NCBI RefSeq assembly: GCF_000422345.1
Contig: NZ_AULP01000001.1
Coordinates: forward strand, 62,001-126,000
Source of the DNA: Neomelitea salexigens DSM 19753
GTDB lineage: Bacteria; Pseudomonadota; Gammaproteobacteria; Pseudomonadales; Spongiibacteraceae
Length of the DNA: 64,000 bases
Reading direction: 5' to 3'
Position numbers and translations under genes: made by a program. The notes below the pieces were generated by a model. It saw nothing but the letters and a program-made list of their open reading frames with translations, was not told the origin of the DNA and ran no database searches. Positions 35,913 to 46,087 of the stretch are shown in pieces (positions within the stretch are counted from its first letter, which is position 1; the number at the start of each line of letters is the position of its first letter).

Positions 35913-37763
35913 ATGACCCTTACTCTGGTCAGCATTCTGGTTTTAGGTATTTTCTGTCAATGGCTGGCGTGGCGGTTCCGCCTGCCGGCCATTGTACTAC
36001 TCGCTGCGGGTGGCCTGATACTTGGCCCACTCAGCGGCTGGATCTCGCCGCTGGACGACTTTGGCGACGGTTTAAAAGCCGTTACCTCACTGTTTGTAGC
36101 GATCATCCTCTTTGAGGGGGGACTGAACCTTCAGTTCCACGAATTGCGAGAAACCGCAAAAGTTACGCGGCGACTCACGTCCCTCGGGGTGATTTTTGCG
36201 TGGCTGCTGGGCACCGCCGCCGCCCATTGGGTTGGCCAGCTCAGTTGGGGCGTCTCGGCGCTACTCGGGGCGATTTTAGTGGTCACTGGCCCCACGGTAA
36301 TCATGCCGCTGTTAAAACACGCCAAACTAAACCGGCGCACCGCGTCTTACCTGAAGTGGGAAGGTATTATCAACGACCCCATCGGGGTGCTGCTCGCGGT
36401 GCTGGTTTACCAGTACTTGCTGTACTCGGGTGAAGGCCCAGCGATCGGCCACGTATTAACCAGTCTGGGCCTGGCCATCAGTGTATCGCTGCTATTGGGC
36501 GGCGGCATTGCCTACGGCCTGGGAGTGAGCTTTCGTCAGGGCTGGATACCGGAATACTTGAAAGCGCCAGTAATCATCGCGTCGGTACTGGCGGTATATG
36601 CTCTGGCGGACTTGGTGCAGCACGAATCCGGCCTGCTGGCGACAACCCTGATGGGCATTGTGATGGGCAATATGCGCCTGCGCAGTCTGGATGAAATGCG
36701 GCGCTTTAAAGAGTATTTAACACTGATACTCGTGTCATTTTTGTTCGTGGTCCTCACCGCCTCACTCACCATGGAATCCATTCGCGCGATACACCCTCCG
36801 CTGATATTTATGGTGCTGGCGTTTCTGTTTGTGGTGCGCCCTCTCGCGGTGTACCTGGCAACGATCGGCGCGGGTGGCGACTGGCGCGACCGATTGTTAA
36901 TTGGCTGGATCGCCCCTCGCGGAGTGGTGGCGGCGGCCTCTGCAGGTGCATTTTCACCAGCGTTGATCGATGCCGGCTTTAGTGATGCTCAGTATCTGGT
37001 ACCCGCCGTCTTTATGTTGATATTTGTGACGGTACTTGCCCACGGCTTCTCATTGGGACCCCTCACCCGCCTACTGAAATTAGGCTCGCCGGGCAAAGGC
37101 CGCATCTTGATTGTCGGCGCCTCACCGTGGGCCATAGAACTCGCACTGGAGCTGAAGAACCTAAAGCAGGATGTGATCATCGCCGACAGCGAGTGGGCGC
37201 GATTACAAACGGCCCGTCAGCGCGGTATTGAAACCTGGTTCGGCGAAGTATTGTCCGATATGGCCGAGGAAGCGATGGCGCTGGACAACATATACACCGT
37301 GCTGGCGGCCACAGGTAACAACCATTACAACTCCATGGTGTGTAACCACTACGCCCCCCATATTGGACGCCACCGCGTTTTTCAGCCCCACGACAGTGGC
37401 AGCGAGCGCGAAAAACACCAAGTCCCCGAAACCCGTCGCGGAATCACCGCATTTTCAAGCAATGTATCCTACGCCGAAATGTGGACCCGGCTCATTCGCG
37501 GTTGGGGCTTTCGTAAAACCAGTATCACGGAGAGCTTCGACGAGTCCCAGTTTCTCAGCAGCCTGCCAGACGAGGCAGTGCAACTGGCCCTAATTCCGGA
37601 AAGTGGCAAGCTGGAGTGGTTGAGCAAATCCAGTCGCCGCTTGCAAAACGGCGACACAGTGATCAGCTTCGTGCCGCCGGATGCAAAGAAACTGACGACT
37701 AAACCCGAGGTGGTAACCAGTACTAAGCGCGACGGCGGCGCACCTGTGGACCTTCCGGCCTAG
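35913..37763 (+). CDS. Cation:proton antiporter (CPA1/NhaP) with TrkA-N domain
   Basis: A 616-residue protein. Residues 1-390 are a transporter with about twelve helices including FEGGLNLQFHELRETAKVTRRL, VVTGPTVIMPLLKHAKLNRR and the ion-site Asp in GIINDPIGVLLAV. The C-terminal part has a Rossmann TrkA-N domain starting GRILIVGASPWAIELALEL at about residue 396, which binds NAD(H) or nucleotides and regulates transport. Family members exchange sodium or potassium for protons at the inner membrane. It is not linked to neighbouring genes. Confidence 0.9.
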   Translation: MTLTLVSILVLGIFCQWLAWRFRLPAIVLLAAGGLILGPLSGWISPLDDFGDGLKAVTSLFVAIILFEGGLNLQFHELRETAKVTRRLTSLGVIFAWLLGTAAAHWVGQLSWGVSALLGAILVVTGPTVIMPLLKHAKLNRRTASYLKWEGIINDPIGVLLAVLVYQYLLYSGEGPAIGHVLTSLGLAISVSLLLGGGIAYGLGVSFRQGWIPEYLKAPVIIASVLAVYALADLVQHESGLLATTLMGIVMGNMRLRSLDEMRRFKEYLTLILVSFLFVVLTASLTMESIRAIHPPLIFMVLAFLFVVRPLAVYLATIGAGGDWRDRLLIGWIAPRGVVAAASAGAFSPALIDAGFSDAQYLVPAVFMLIFVTVLAHGFSLGPLTRLLKLGSPGKGRILIVGASPWAIELALELKNLKQDVIIADSEWARLQTARQRGIETWFGEVLSDMAEEAMALDNIYTVLAATGNNHYNSMVCNHYAPHIGRHRVFQPHDSGSEREKHQVPETRRGITAFSSNVSYAEMWTRLIRGWGFRKTSITESFDESQFLSSLPDEAVQLALIPESGKLEWLSKSSRRLQNGDTVISFVPPDAKKLTTKPEVVTSTKRDGGAPVDLPA

Positions 37764-37772
37764 GGCTGCCTC

Positions 37773-38216
37773 TTACAAGCCCATAAAGTCGGGCACATTA
37801 AATACCCAGCTGCGCTCTTCACGGCGGCTGGAAATTTGCCAACCATTGTCGCCACGGCGGTATTCATCTACGTACCAGAGGCCCAGCATAAATACTTGGC
37901 TTTCTTCACCCAGCGGCATTTCCATCGGGTTAAAGCACATTACCCGCCCGGTTGCGCGGTCACCGTCAACGCGTATCTGAATGTTCGCGTTCAGGTGTTG
38001 GGTATTACTGAAGGCAGGCAGCGCTTCCTTCAAAAACGCGATTGTGGTCTCCACATCACCCACTGAGCCACCAAAAGCGCTGTAGTCTATCGCCGCGTCC
38101 GGCGTGAACACGTCACGCAGCTCGTCGGCCGCCTGCCGGTCGATAATATCGGCGTAATGGAATAGCAGGTCCTGTATTTCAAGGCGGTCAGAAATCTCTT
38201 GCAAGCTCAAGCTCAC
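37773..38216 (-). CDS. SnoaL/NTF2-like protein
   Basis: A 147-residue protein with the start LQEISDRLEIQDLLFHYADIIDRQ, followed by ELRDVFTPDAAIDYSAFGG and a GEESQVFMLGLWYVDEYRR segment, the standard SnoaL-like NTF2 fold of small putative isomerases or dehydratases. The start is GTG behind GAGGG. It lies downstream of the amidohydrolase gene but a terminator separates them, so it is probably transcribed on its own. The catalytic residues are not assignable. Confidence 0.8.
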   Translation of the reverse strand: MSLSLQEISDRLEIQDLLFHYADIIDRQAADELRDVFTPDAAIDYSAFGGSVGDVETTIAFLKEALPAFSNTQHLNANIQIRVDGDRATGRVMCFNPMEMPLGEESQVFMLGLWYVDEYRRGDNGWQISSRREERSWVFNVPDFMGL

Positions 38217-38265
38217 GGCAATGCCCTCTTATTGTTATCGTTAAAAATATAACGCCAGTACAACG

Positions 38266-38295
38266 AAAAACGGCAGTCTAGTGACTGCCGTTTTA
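38266..38295 (-). terminator. Rho-independent terminator after the amidohydrolase gene
   Basis: A perfect 8-bp GC-rich stem, CGGCAGTC with GACTGCCG around TAGT, flanked by A-runs and T-runs on both sides, so it could work in either direction. It closes the MBL-HIT-amidohydrolase run. Confidence 0.82.
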
Positions 38296-38319
38296 TCGCG
38301 CATGACCCAAGCGGGTGAA

Positions 38320-39189
38320 TCAGTCGAGCTTGAACACACGGCGTGCGTTTTCACTCAGGAACTTCGGCCATACTTCGTCTTTCAGCGGGACATTGGGCAG
38401 ATCTTTGAAGATGCGGTCCAGTGACAGCCCCATGGGGAAGTAGCCCGCGTACATCACCTTGTCGGCGCCACGGGTGTTGGCGAACTTGATGATTTCTTCC
38501 GGGTAGTGCTTGGGCGCAAACGCGGTGGTCATGTAGTACAGGTTGGGGTACTTGAGCATGAGCTTCCACGCCAGTTTTTCCCAGGGCTCGGCGCCGTGAC
38601 GCATGACCACTTTCAGCTCGGGGAAGAACCAGCAAATTTCGTCCAGCAGCTCCACTTTTTGCGGAGCCATGGGCAGACGCGGCCCGGGCACGCCCACACA
38701 GGGACAGAACGGAATATCCAGCTCTACCAGTTTGGCGTAGATCGGATACCATTTTTTGTCGTTGTAAGGCACTTGCGGACACAGGCCCGAGGCGAAGCCC
38801 GTAACGGCCTTAATGCCGTACTCTTCGTGCAGCCGCACGATTTTACGCACTTCTTCCATGCCATTGTTGGGGTTGGCTTCGTAGCTGCAAATAAAGCGGT
38901 CGGGGTGACGGCGCAGCGCTTCCTTGGCGACTTCGTTGTGATCGTCAATGCCGGTCATGGCAATTTCGATATTGTGCTTGTCCATCTGTTCGATGGTGTA
39001 AGCGATGTAATCTTCTTTTTTGCCGGTATCCGGAATGTCTTTAAACATGTACTGAGCGGGCATCTTGAACAGATTGCGGCTCTCTTCGTCCATCAGCAGT
39101 GGCTTCATGAACTCGTACCACTGGCTATTGTCTTCGCCGGGCACACTCAGCATCAGGTCGACTACCTTAACGTCACTGGGCATTGGCAT
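38320..39189 (-). CDS. Amidohydrolase family protein (TIM barrel)
   Basis: About 289 residues from an ATG behind AAGGAG. Fold pattern is that of amidohydrolase family 2: VVDLMLSVPG at the N-terminus, MTGIDDHNEVAKEALRRHPDRF, AVTGFASGLCPQVPYNDKKWYPIY, ELDIPFCPCVGVPGP, VVMRHGAEPWEKLAWKLMLKYPNLYYMT, and FANTRGADKVMYAGYFPMG near the end. Related proteins include decarboxylases and lactonases. The usual N-terminal HxH is not present as expected (DLML), which weakens a metal-dependent mechanism. Neighbours suggest a catabolic operon; the substrate is unknown. Confidence 0.82.
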   Translation of the reverse strand: MPMPSDVKVVDLMLSVPGEDNSQWYEFMKPLLMDEESRNLFKMPAQYMFKDIPDTGKKEDYIAYTIEQMDKHNIEIAMTGIDDHNEVAKEALRRHPDRFICSYEANPNNGMEEVRKIVRLHEEYGIKAVTGFASGLCPQVPYNDKKWYPIYAKLVELDIPFCPCVGVPGPRLPMAPQKVELLDEICWFFPELKVVMRHGAEPWEKLAWKLMLKYPNLYYMTTAFAPKHYPEEIIKFANTRGADKVMYAGYFPMGLSLDRIFKDLPNVPLKDEVWPKFLSENARRVFKLD

Positions 39190-39283
39190 GGCATGGCTCC
39201 TTGTTTTCGTTGTGTGCACACATTCTCGGGGCAAGGCATCATCGCCTCAATAGCATTAGACGCCAGCGCATGGACAAAATCGG

Positions 39284-39703
39284 TCAATTACCCGTGGCCA
39301 GCGCCTCACGTAACGCCGTCGCGTTATCAGCCAATTGCTGTGGGTCACCCTGGGCGCGACCGTGTATTTGAATGCTTTGCCCCGGATACGCGGGAATCAA
39401 ATGCATGTGGTAATGAAAAACGGTTTGCCCGGCAGCGGCGCCGTTTAGCTGATGAACACCAATGCCATCTGCTTGGCAGTGCGCCTTTAAAATGGGCGCA
39501 AGGCGTCCAGCGAACTGGTTTACTGCCGCCAGCAAAGTGTCTGACATGGTAAAAATGTCATCGTGGTGCTCATGCGGAATTATCAAGCAGTGGCCATTAC
39601 TGGCCGGTGCGATATCCATAAAACACAGTAACTGATCATCGCGATACACTTCGTGACAGGGAAGTTGGCCCGCAACAATTTGGCAAAAAATACAATCGCT
39701 CAT
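39284..39703 (-). CDS. HIT-family nucleotide hydrolase/transferase
   Basis: A 139-residue histidine-triad protein. The zinc-site start SDCIFCQIVAGQLPCHEVY, the mid CLIIPHEHHDDIF and the triad QTVFHYHMHLIPAYPG (HxHxHxx) are complete. Such proteins hydrolyse dinucleoside polyphosphates or AMP-amidates in the cytoplasm. GGAGG precedes the ATG and overlaps the stop of the MBL gene, so translation is linked. Length is typical. Confidence 0.92.
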   Translation of the reverse strand: MSDCIFCQIVAGQLPCHEVYRDDQLLCFMDIAPASNGHCLIIPHEHHDDIFTMSDTLLAAVNQFAGRLAPILKAHCQADGIGVHQLNGAAAGQTVFHYHMHLIPAYPGQSIQIHGRAQGDPQQLADNATALREALATGN

Positions 39704-39705
39704 TT

Positions 39706-40809
39706 CTATACCTCCATCGGGCCATCATCGGGCTGATGCGGGCAGCGCGAGTAAGGGCTGCCATCCGGGTCTAAACTGCTGTAGCGATAAACGCCTTGCT
39801 CGTCGAGATGACGCTGTAAGCGCCCCTGGTAATACAAGTAATGCAGGTGGGCAATGGACTCACCGAGGGCCAGCGTTAATTGGCTCATCTCGACCTTGCG
39901 CGCGAACAAAACATCGAAAAGCTCAATGGCACATTTGGGCTGTTCACAGGCCTTCTCAACAGCTGCTAAGTGCCCTTTGTGATGATCAATCAAATATTCT
40001 AGGCGGTAATGCACACCATAGAACGGCGCGTTGTGGGCGGGCATCACCAAGGTGTCGGCAGGTAATGCTTCACGAAAGCGCGTGAGGGCGGCAAACCAGT
40101 CCGCAAGGGGGTTGGCCTCTGGCTCGCTGGGCATCACGCTAACATTTGACGTGATGCGCGGAATAATTTGGTCGCCGGAAAGCAACAGTTTATCGTCGGC
40201 AGAAAACAGGCTGACATGCTCCGGCGAATGCCCACTGCCTGTCATTACCTGCCATCGTCGGCCACCAATCTTCAGCGTTTGACCGTCTCTCAGGCGCTGG
40301 TAGGCCTTGGGCATTGGCTCAACGATATTGCCGAAGCCGCGGAATTTATTGCGCATTTTCTCGATGACGTCCGCGGGAATGCCGGCGTTCTGAAAATAGC
40401 GCTCAGTGGTCCATTCCAGATCACCCTGCCCCATCGAGCTAAACACGCGCGAGCTGATATATTCGCCAAAGCTCATATACAGGGGCACGCGGTGCTCGCG
40501 GCAAAGCCAACCCGCCTGACCAATATGATCGGGGTGCATATGGGTACAGATAACCCCCTTGAGCGGCTTGCCCGCCATCGGGCCGTCGAACAATAACTGC
40601 CAGCGCTCCTGGGTATCCCCTGTTTTCATGCCAGTATCGACGATATACCAACCGTCGCTGTCGTCCAGCACATATAAATTAATGTGATCCAAGGCCATGG
40701 GCAGCGCCATCTGCAACCAAAAGACGCCGGGCGCAACTTCAATCCACTCCCCTTTAGCAGGCGCTTGGGAGAACGGATAACGAATAGGGTTTTGGGATTC
40801 GGAACTCAT
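39706..40809 (-). CDS. Metallo-beta-lactamase-fold hydrolase
   Basis: About 367 residues from the ATG giving MSSESQNPIRYPF; reading continues upstream but the extra 26 residues are not family-like. Metal ligands are visible: CTHMHPDHIGQ, GSGHSPEHVSL, LSGDQIIPRI and the C-terminal MPAHNAPFYG. The C-terminal quarter is a helical cap like those of MBL hydrolases acting on CoA- or lactone-type substrates. It is followed at three bases by the HIT gene and then the amidohydrolase gene on the same strand. Confidence 0.87.
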   Translation of the reverse strand: MSSESQNPIRYPFSQAPAKGEWIEVAPGVFWLQMALPMALDHINLYVLDDSDGWYIVDTGMKTGDTQERWQLLFDGPMAGKPLKGVICTHMHPDHIGQAGWLCREHRVPLYMSFGEYISSRVFSSMGQGDLEWTTERYFQNAGIPADVIEKMRNKFRGFGNIVEPMPKAYQRLRDGQTLKIGGRRWQVMTGSGHSPEHVSLFSADDKLLLSGDQIIPRITSNVSVMPSEPEANPLADWFAALTRFREALPADTLVMPAHNAPFYGVHYRLEYLIDHHKGHLAAVEKACEQPKCAIELFDVLFARKVEMSQLTLALGESIAHLHYLYYQGRLQRHLDEQGVYRYSSLDPDGSPYSRCPHQPDDGPMEV

Positions 40810-40937
40810 AGATACGGTCCATCGTTGCCGTGAAGAGAGGCAAAAACACCAGTTTGGCAGAAGATTGGCGAAGATGCAGCTAAACACGCCGCCAAAGCGG
40901 CGGCGGTTTAATTAGCCTTTATCAGTTCACTGCAGAC

Positions 40938-43100
40938 TTAGCTCAAACGCAAAGGAAGCTCGCGCAGACGTTGCCCGGTCGCCGCAAAAATGGCATTGGC
41001 CAGCGCCGGTGCCACGGGTGGCGTACCTGGCTCACCGACGCCGCTGGGCGGGTTGGTACTCGGCAGAATATGAACGTCAATTTCTGGGGATTCGTTAATC
41101 CGCAGCAACTGATAATCGTGGAAGTTACTCTGCTGGACAGCGCCGTCCTCAAGAGTGATTTCGCCTTTCAAGGCCGCCGTCAAACCAAAGTTAATGCCAC
41201 TTTGCATTTGCCCGACGACAATATCCGGGTTAATCACTTGGCCGCAGTCAACAACACACGTCACCTTGTGCACCCGAATGCGCCCACCGTCAGCTGACAC
41301 ATTCACCACTTCTGCCACCACACTGCCAAAGGATTCATGCACCGCTAAGCCCTGATACTGACCGGCAGGCGGGTTACCCCAATCAGCCAGTTCAGCGGCC
41401 TTGCTCAACACCGCAAAGTGGCGAGACTCCGGATCCATATTGGCCAGACGAAAATCCAGCGGATTTTTGTTGGTTTGGTGAGCCAGTTCGTCGATAAAGC
41501 CTTCCATAAAGAACGCATTCTGCGAATGGCCCACTGAGCGCCAGTAACCCAGCGGCGCAGACACGTCCTGCATCACGTAGTTACTGCGCTTGTAGGCAAA
41601 ATTATACGGAGTATGAATCAAGCCTTCACTGGCTGAGGGGTCTGACCCAGCCGCCATGTCACCAATGCCATCGTGAATACCTGAGGGTAGCCAGCGAGGC
41701 AACAAACTGCGGGTCATTAGCGGTAAAAACTGGCCAAAGATACTCGGTGCGACCGCTTTAATCTGCATGCTACTAATGCTGTCACCGTCGATGGTCGCCG
41801 CCATCAGCGCCGTCGCGTCAGGCCGATAGAAGTCGTGGCGAGTGTCGTCTTCACGACTCCATACCAACCTGACCGGCTTGCCAGAAAGTTGGGCAATACG
41901 CGCTGCTTCAACCACATAGTCATTTTGAATGCGTCGCCCAAAGCCACCACCTAAAAAGTGGTTATGCAGACGAATCCGCGAACGCTCGATCCCGGTGGCA
42001 CGTTCTACCGCATCAAGTGCCAACTGCACACCCTGCATACCAGACCAGATTTCTATGCCATCGTCACTGGCAACGGCCAGCGCATTCATCGGCTCCATCG
42101 TAGCGTGTGCCAGGAGTGGCACGTCGTAGAAAGCTTCAAAGCGCTCCCCTACCGCGGCACTTGCCTCACCGACCTCTTCAACTTGTTTGCCTTCTTCAGT
42201 CTTTGCCAGTTCGTGCCGCTGGGCGCGCAGTGCTCGACTACTCACACCAGCCAGCGGCCCCTTGTTCCACTCAACGCTGATTTTGTTTGCCGCCTGGCGC
42301 GCTTGCCAATAATTACCGGCCAATACCGCCACGGCACCGTCGACTTCAAGCACCTGCTCAACACCGGGGCTGGCCAGCGCAGCGCTGGCATCAAAGCTTT
42401 TTAAGCTGCCGCCAAAATGTGGACAGCGCACCAGCACGGCGCTCAGCGCGCCAGGATACTGGGCATCAAGACCGAAGTCGGCCTGCCCTGTCACTTTTGC
42501 CCGAGCATCTAAGCGCGCATTGTGCTTGCCAATAAAACGGTAGTCGCGCGCGGCTTTGAGCGGCACCTCCTCGGGTAATTCTTGTTGACGAGCCCGATCA
42601 ATCAGGCTGGCCGGCTTAACCTCTAAATCACCGATATAAACATTTCCATCGCGCAACATCACTGTCGCAATATCCACGCCCGCCTGCTCCGCCGCGGCGC
42701 TGCGCAGCAAATACGCAAGGCTGGCGGCAGCTTTACGCAAGGGCTCAAAACTGGTGCGAATCGATGAGCTGCCACCGGTAAGCATTACGTAGAAATCGGG
42801 GTCGATAAAATCCGGATGGAATTGAGCTTGTTCGATATGCAGCATGCTTGGCGGCATGTTCAGCTCTTCGGCGGCCATCGTCGCCATTCCTGTGTAGGTT
42901 CCCTGACCCATTTCCGATTTGTGCAGCTGCAAGGTTATCTGCCCGTCGGGGCTCAGCTGCAAAAACGCATTGGGTTGAAGGTCTGCTGACGCGGCATGCG
43001 GCAGCGGCGTTGGCCCACAACCGGTGAGATTAACGCCCAGAACCAGGGACCCGCCGACGGCGGCACTACCTTGGATAAAACGGCGACGACGAATACTCAT
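40938..43100 (-). CDS. Molybdenum hydroxylase large subunit (isoquinoline 1-oxidoreductase beta-like)
   Basis: A 720-residue member of the xanthine dehydrogenase family that carries the molybdopterin cofactor. A twin-arginine signal ([21 protein letters not shown]) with a following cysteine suggests export. Molybdopterin-contacting segments include [15 protein letters not shown] and the catalytic Glu690 in [19 protein letters not shown]. Proteins of this shape (IorB, also aldehyde dehydrogenases) hydroxylate N-heterocycles or oxidise aldehydes. Its start overlaps the small-subunit stop (ATGA). No FAD subunit is in the cluster, typical of the Ior type, which hands electrons to a cytochrome. 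Confidence 0.9.
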   Translation of the reverse strand: MSIRRRRFIQGSAAVGGSLVLGVNLTGCGPTPLPHAASADLQPNAFLQLSPDGQITLQLHKSEMGQGTYTGMATMAAEELNMPPSMLHIEQAQFHPDFIDPDFYVMLTGGSSSIRTSFEPLRKAAASLAYLLRSAAAEQAGVDIATVMLRDGNVYIGDLEVKPASLIDRARQQELPEEVPLKAARDYRFIGKHNARLDARAKVTGQADFGLDAQYPGALSAVLVRCPHFGGSLKSFDASAALASPGVEQVLEVDGAVAVLAGNYWQARQAANKISVEWNKGPLAGVSSRALRAQRHELAKTEEGKQVEEVGEASAAVGERFEAFYDVPLLAHATMEPMNALAVASDDGIEIWSGMQGVQLALDAVERATGIERSRIRLHNHFLGGGFGRRIQNDYVVEAARIAQLSGKPVRLVWSREDDTRHDFYRPDATALMAATIDGDSISSMQIKAVAPSIFGQFLPLMTRSLLPRWLPSGIHDGIGDMAAGSDPSASEGLIHTPYNFAYKRSNYVMQDVSAPLGYWRSVGHSQNAFFMEGFIDELAHQTNKNPLDFRLANMDPESRHFAVLSKAAELADWGNPPAGQYQGLAVHESFGSVVAEVVNVSADGGRIRVHKVTCVVDCGQVINPDIVVGQMQSGINFGLTAALKGEITLEDGAVQQSNFHDYQLLRINESPEIDVHILPSTNPPSGVGEPGTPPVAPALANAIFAATGQRLRELPLRLS

Positions 43101-43603
43101 GACGCCACCTCCGCTTTATTTGCCTGGGGGTCATAATGTTGCACGCCCGCTGCTGCAGCGTGAATCGCCGCGCGAATTTTTGAATACGTACCGCAGCGGC
43201 AGATATTACCGGACATGGCCGCATCGATATCGGCATCGCTCGGTTGCGGATTGCTTTCCAACAAGGCCACCGCCGACATAATTTGACCGGACTGGCAATA
43301 TCCACACTGGGGAACATTGTGCTCGATCCAGGCTTCCTGAACCGGGTGGAGGCCACCCTGCTCGTCAACCAAGCCTTCAATCGTGGTGATTGCCTGGCCT
43401 ACGGCCCCCTGAACAGGGAAGCTACAGCTGCGAATAGGGTTGCCGTTTAAGTGCACCGTGCATGCGCCGCACAGCCCCATGCCGCAACCGAACTTGGTGC
43501 CGGTCATTGCCAGCTCGTCGCGAATGACCCATAACAGCGGTGTGCTCGGGTCAACATCAAGTTCAACGGCCTTACCGTTTAGCGTAAATGCCAGACTGGT
43601 CAT
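43097..43603 (-). CDS. Molybdenum hydroxylase 2Fe-2S subunit (isoquinoline 1-oxidoreductase alpha-like)
   Basis: A 168-residue iron-sulfur subunit with two clusters. The plant-ferredoxin-type site uses Cys40, Cys45, Cys48 and Cys60 ([16 protein letters not shown]); the second uses Cys100, Cys103, Cys135 and Cys137 ([10 protein letters not shown] and NICRCG). It passes electrons from the molybdenum centre. GGAGAAAAT precedes the ATG. It is coupled to the large subunit by a four-base overlap. Confidence 0.93.
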   Translation of the reverse strand: MTSLAFTLNGKAVELDVDPSTPLLWVIRDELAMTGTKFGCGMGLCGACTVHLNGNPIRSCSFPVQGAVGQAITTIEGLVDEQGGLHPVQEAWIEHNVPQCGYCQSGQIMSAVALLESNPQPSDADIDAAMSGNICRCGTYSKIRAAIHAAAAGVQHYDPQANKAEVAS

Positions 43604-43767
43604 ATTTTCTCCGTACTAGATCTGCATGCTCAGCAGCGAGCATACGACTATTTTTTATAAACGACGATTATGGAGAAAAGATGCTGACAACCCCATTACA
43701 GCTTGTTCATAATTCGCAGAACATGCGGCGAAAATGCATTATTATCGGGTTACATGGCCGTAACTTG

Positions 43768-44442
43768 CTAGAAGCTCATCACCACATCCAGCGACAGCAC
43801 ATCGGCTGCTGAGTCGAAGGAGCGGCGGTCGTCTTCCAGAGGATAGTAATCATAGGAAAGCGATACCGCAGCGGCGGGCGAGATCGCCATCATAAAGCCA
43901 ACGCCCACGTAGGGATCGCTACCCTCAAGGGTGAATTGGCCGCGGCGATCGCTGTCGTCCACCCAGCCCTCCATTGTCCAGCCATACATCCCCGCTCGGA
44001 AAAAGGCCGACGCCGGTTCTGACATTGGCGTATGAAAGCGCACACCAAAAAACGCGCCGTCTACGTCGCCATCGATCGCAACCGGCCCGGGCGCATAGCC
44101 ATTATTTAACACCTGACTGCCGTCGGATTGCGCTCTGGCGCTGAGCTCGCCTAAGTGCGCGTAACCCAGCTCCAGCGACAGCGCCTCACTGAGCACAATC
44201 CCAAATCCAAAACGCCCAGCGGTAGACTGGTTATCCACCTCGATATCTCTCAGTGAGCCGTCGCCAAAACTGTAGCGAATATCACCGGCATCGGTGGTGA
44301 ACTCAGAGGCTCCCAGGCCTCCGAATAAATAAAAATTAGGGGAGCGGCTATAGGAAGAATAATGCCCGCCAGCGTGGCCGGCCATCGCAACACCTGAGGT
44401 AGTAGAAAGTAAAAGCGCCCAGCCCATCAGTTGTGGCTTCAT
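43768..44442 (-). CDS. Outer-membrane beta-barrel protein
   Basis: A 224-residue protein with a signal peptide (WALLLSTTSGVAMA) and a following Gly/aromatic-rich, alternating-strand sequence that ends in DVLSLDVVMSF, the typical C-terminal aromatic strand. Repeated GFGIVLSEALSLELGYAHLG and VGVGFMMAISPAAAVSLSYDYY fit OmpA/OmpW-like eight-strand barrels. It probably sits in the outer membrane. No partner genes are adjacent. Confidence 0.82.
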   Translation of the reverse strand: MKPQLMGWALLLSTTSGVAMAGHAGGHYSSYSRSPNFYLFGGLGASEFTTDAGDIRYSFGDGSLRDIEVDNQSTAGRFGFGIVLSEALSLELGYAHLGELSARAQSDGSQVLNNGYAPGPVAIDGDVDGAFFGVRFHTPMSEPASAFFRAGMYGWTMEGWVDDSDRRGQFTLEGSDPYVGVGFMMAISPAAAVSLSYDYYPLEDDRRSFDSAADVLSLDVVMSF

Positions 44443-44517
44443 TGCAGTACTCCAAGAGTGAACAGTGAAGCCAGTGTGGCGCGCTCAGCCTGAATCGAGC
44501 CTGAATAACGACCTTAG

Positions 44518-45795
44518 CTAGTGGCGCCGTTTTGCAATTTCCACAATGCGCTCACGTAAATCGACTTGCGCTTCCAGCCTGCGCAGCAACCAGTAGCCAC
44601 CACTGAGAGAACGAGCGACGAAGGCCAGGTCAGGAACCGGCTTAAATTGCCCCCATACCGGCAGTGCGCGCCGCGCGATCGCCCGGGCGTCGGTAATAAA
44701 ACTCGGATCTGCAAAATCGAATGGTGGCTCGACAATCATCCGCTCATGCAAAAATTCGGTGCTTTCCGTGTATGCGCGCTCCAGGCCAGCAGAGGGCTGA
44801 CGGCCCGGCTTGGCCAAACTTCCCATCTCACCCAGCGATTGATGCAGCGCCGCCATATTGCGCTCAACCACCGCACGCACTTGCTCGGCGATCAGCCGTT
44901 GGTCTTTGCCATTAACGCGCTTCACGCAACCAAAATCGAAAACAACAATGCTGCCGTCTTTGCGGAAACTGTAGTTACCAGGGTGCGGATCGGCGTGGAC
45001 AATACCATGATCAAATATCTGCGCCACCATCCAGTCGACATAGCGCTCACCAATGCGATCGCGCACAGCCTGAGGCCAGCGTTGCGCCACCTCAATGCCG
45101 CTACCGCTGACAAACTCCGTTACCACCACCGATGGACTGCAGAGCTCAGTGACGACGTCGGGAACGATGATGCCATCGCGATTTGGCAAGCCGGCAAAAA
45201 TTTCTAAATGTTCTCGCTCGCGCTGGTAATCCATCTCCTCGGCCATCCGCTCGCGAACCTCTTCCAGCACGGCCTTCAGGCTGGCGCCATCAAAGGGCAA
45301 AATGCCCGCCATGCGCAGCATTCTGCCTAGGTTATTAATATCAGCGTCCATCGCCGCAGCAACACCAGGGTAGCGTACTTTTACTGCCACTTTTCGCCCG
45401 TCACGAAGTGTTGCCACATGCACCTGACCAATCGAGGCACTGGCCAGTGGCGCGTGTTCAATCTCTGCAATCAGTTGCCACTGATGTGCTGACCACTGTC
45501 CATCAAGTACTTCCCGGATGCGCTCCCAGGGCAACGGCGCGGCATCGGCCTGCAGCCGTGCCAACTGCTTAGACAACTCCGGGGGCAGCACATCGTGATA
45601 CTGGGATGCTAGCTGGCCAAGTTTCATTGCCGCACCTTTAAGCTCCCCCAGGGTTTCGTACCAGTCGCCTCCTACTCGCGCCCAGTGTGCCCCCGCATCT
45701 GATCGGGTAACGGTGCGCAAAATGCCGCGCCCTAAGGTACGCGCCCCCGCCGCCAGGATGCGCCGCCCGCGCTTTGTAGAATTCGGCAATGCCAT
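44518..45795 (-). CDS. ABC1/AarF (UbiB-like) atypical kinase family protein
   Basis: About 425 residues from an ATG directly behind GGAGGGAA; an upstream in-frame start adds 22 residues. The ABC1 signature KLGQ is at residues 58-61 (AAMKLGQLASQYHDVLPPEL), with the Ala-rich loop SASIGQVHVA, VAVKVRYPGV, DWMVAQIFDHGIVHADPHPGN and the metal-binding VFDFGCVKRV. Such proteins support ubiquinone synthesis or lipid homeostasis through ATP binding. No ubi genes are adjacent, and it is not the typical UbiB because the C-terminal two membrane helices are missing. Confidence 0.88.
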   Translation of the reverse strand: MALPNSTKRGRRILAAGARTLGRGILRTVTRSDAGAHWARVGGDWYETLGELKGAAMKLGQLASQYHDVLPPELSKQLARLQADAAPLPWERIREVLDGQWSAHQWQLIAEIEHAPLASASIGQVHVATLRDGRKVAVKVRYPGVAAAMDADINNLGRMLRMAGILPFDGASLKAVLEEVRERMAEEMDYQREREHLEIFAGLPNRDGIIVPDVVTELCSPSVVVTEFVSGSGIEVAQRWPQAVRDRIGERYVDWMVAQIFDHGIVHADPHPGNYSFRKDGSIVVFDFGCVKRVNGKDQRLIAEQVRAVVERNMAALHQSLGEMGSLAKPGRQPSAGLERAYTESTEFLHERMIVEPPFDFADPSFITDARAIARRALPVWGQFKPVPDLAFVARSLSGGYWLLRRLEAQVDLRERIVEIAKRRH

Positions 45796-46087
45796 TTCCC
45801 TCCGATATAGGTTGGCGATATCCCGACGCCGATAAAATTCACCCGCCACGGCGGTGATCACATCACTACTGCGCCGTTTGTTACGGTATACGATGTTACA
45901 GCGCGTATTTGGATTACGGTTTATTTAGTCGCCCCACAGTCGCGCGGCTGCATTCCCGCCCGCCCCGGTCTATCACTGTGCACCCGTACAGTACAAAATG
46001 TATGATGAGCGAAGACCGATCGACGCAGTATCGCCAGTCGCTTTCCTCTAACTGCTAAGGCCCCTGCTTCATTCACAAACACCCTCT
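45796..46087. other. Divergent intergenic region
   Basis: Holds the promoters for the ABC1 gene and the nuclease gene on opposite strands. No gene, repeat or terminator is recognised. Confidence 0.4.

Noticed and set aside
38506-39552. A 348-codon plus-strand reading frame opposite the amidohydrolase gene
   Set aside because: Antisense to a gene with a strong ribosome site and conserved motifs; the protein is rich in His, Phe and Val with no recognisable fold.
40891-40920. GC-rich hairpin after the molybdenum hydroxylase gene
   Set aside because: The stem is short and built of CGCCGC repeats, without a T-run in the transcribed direction.
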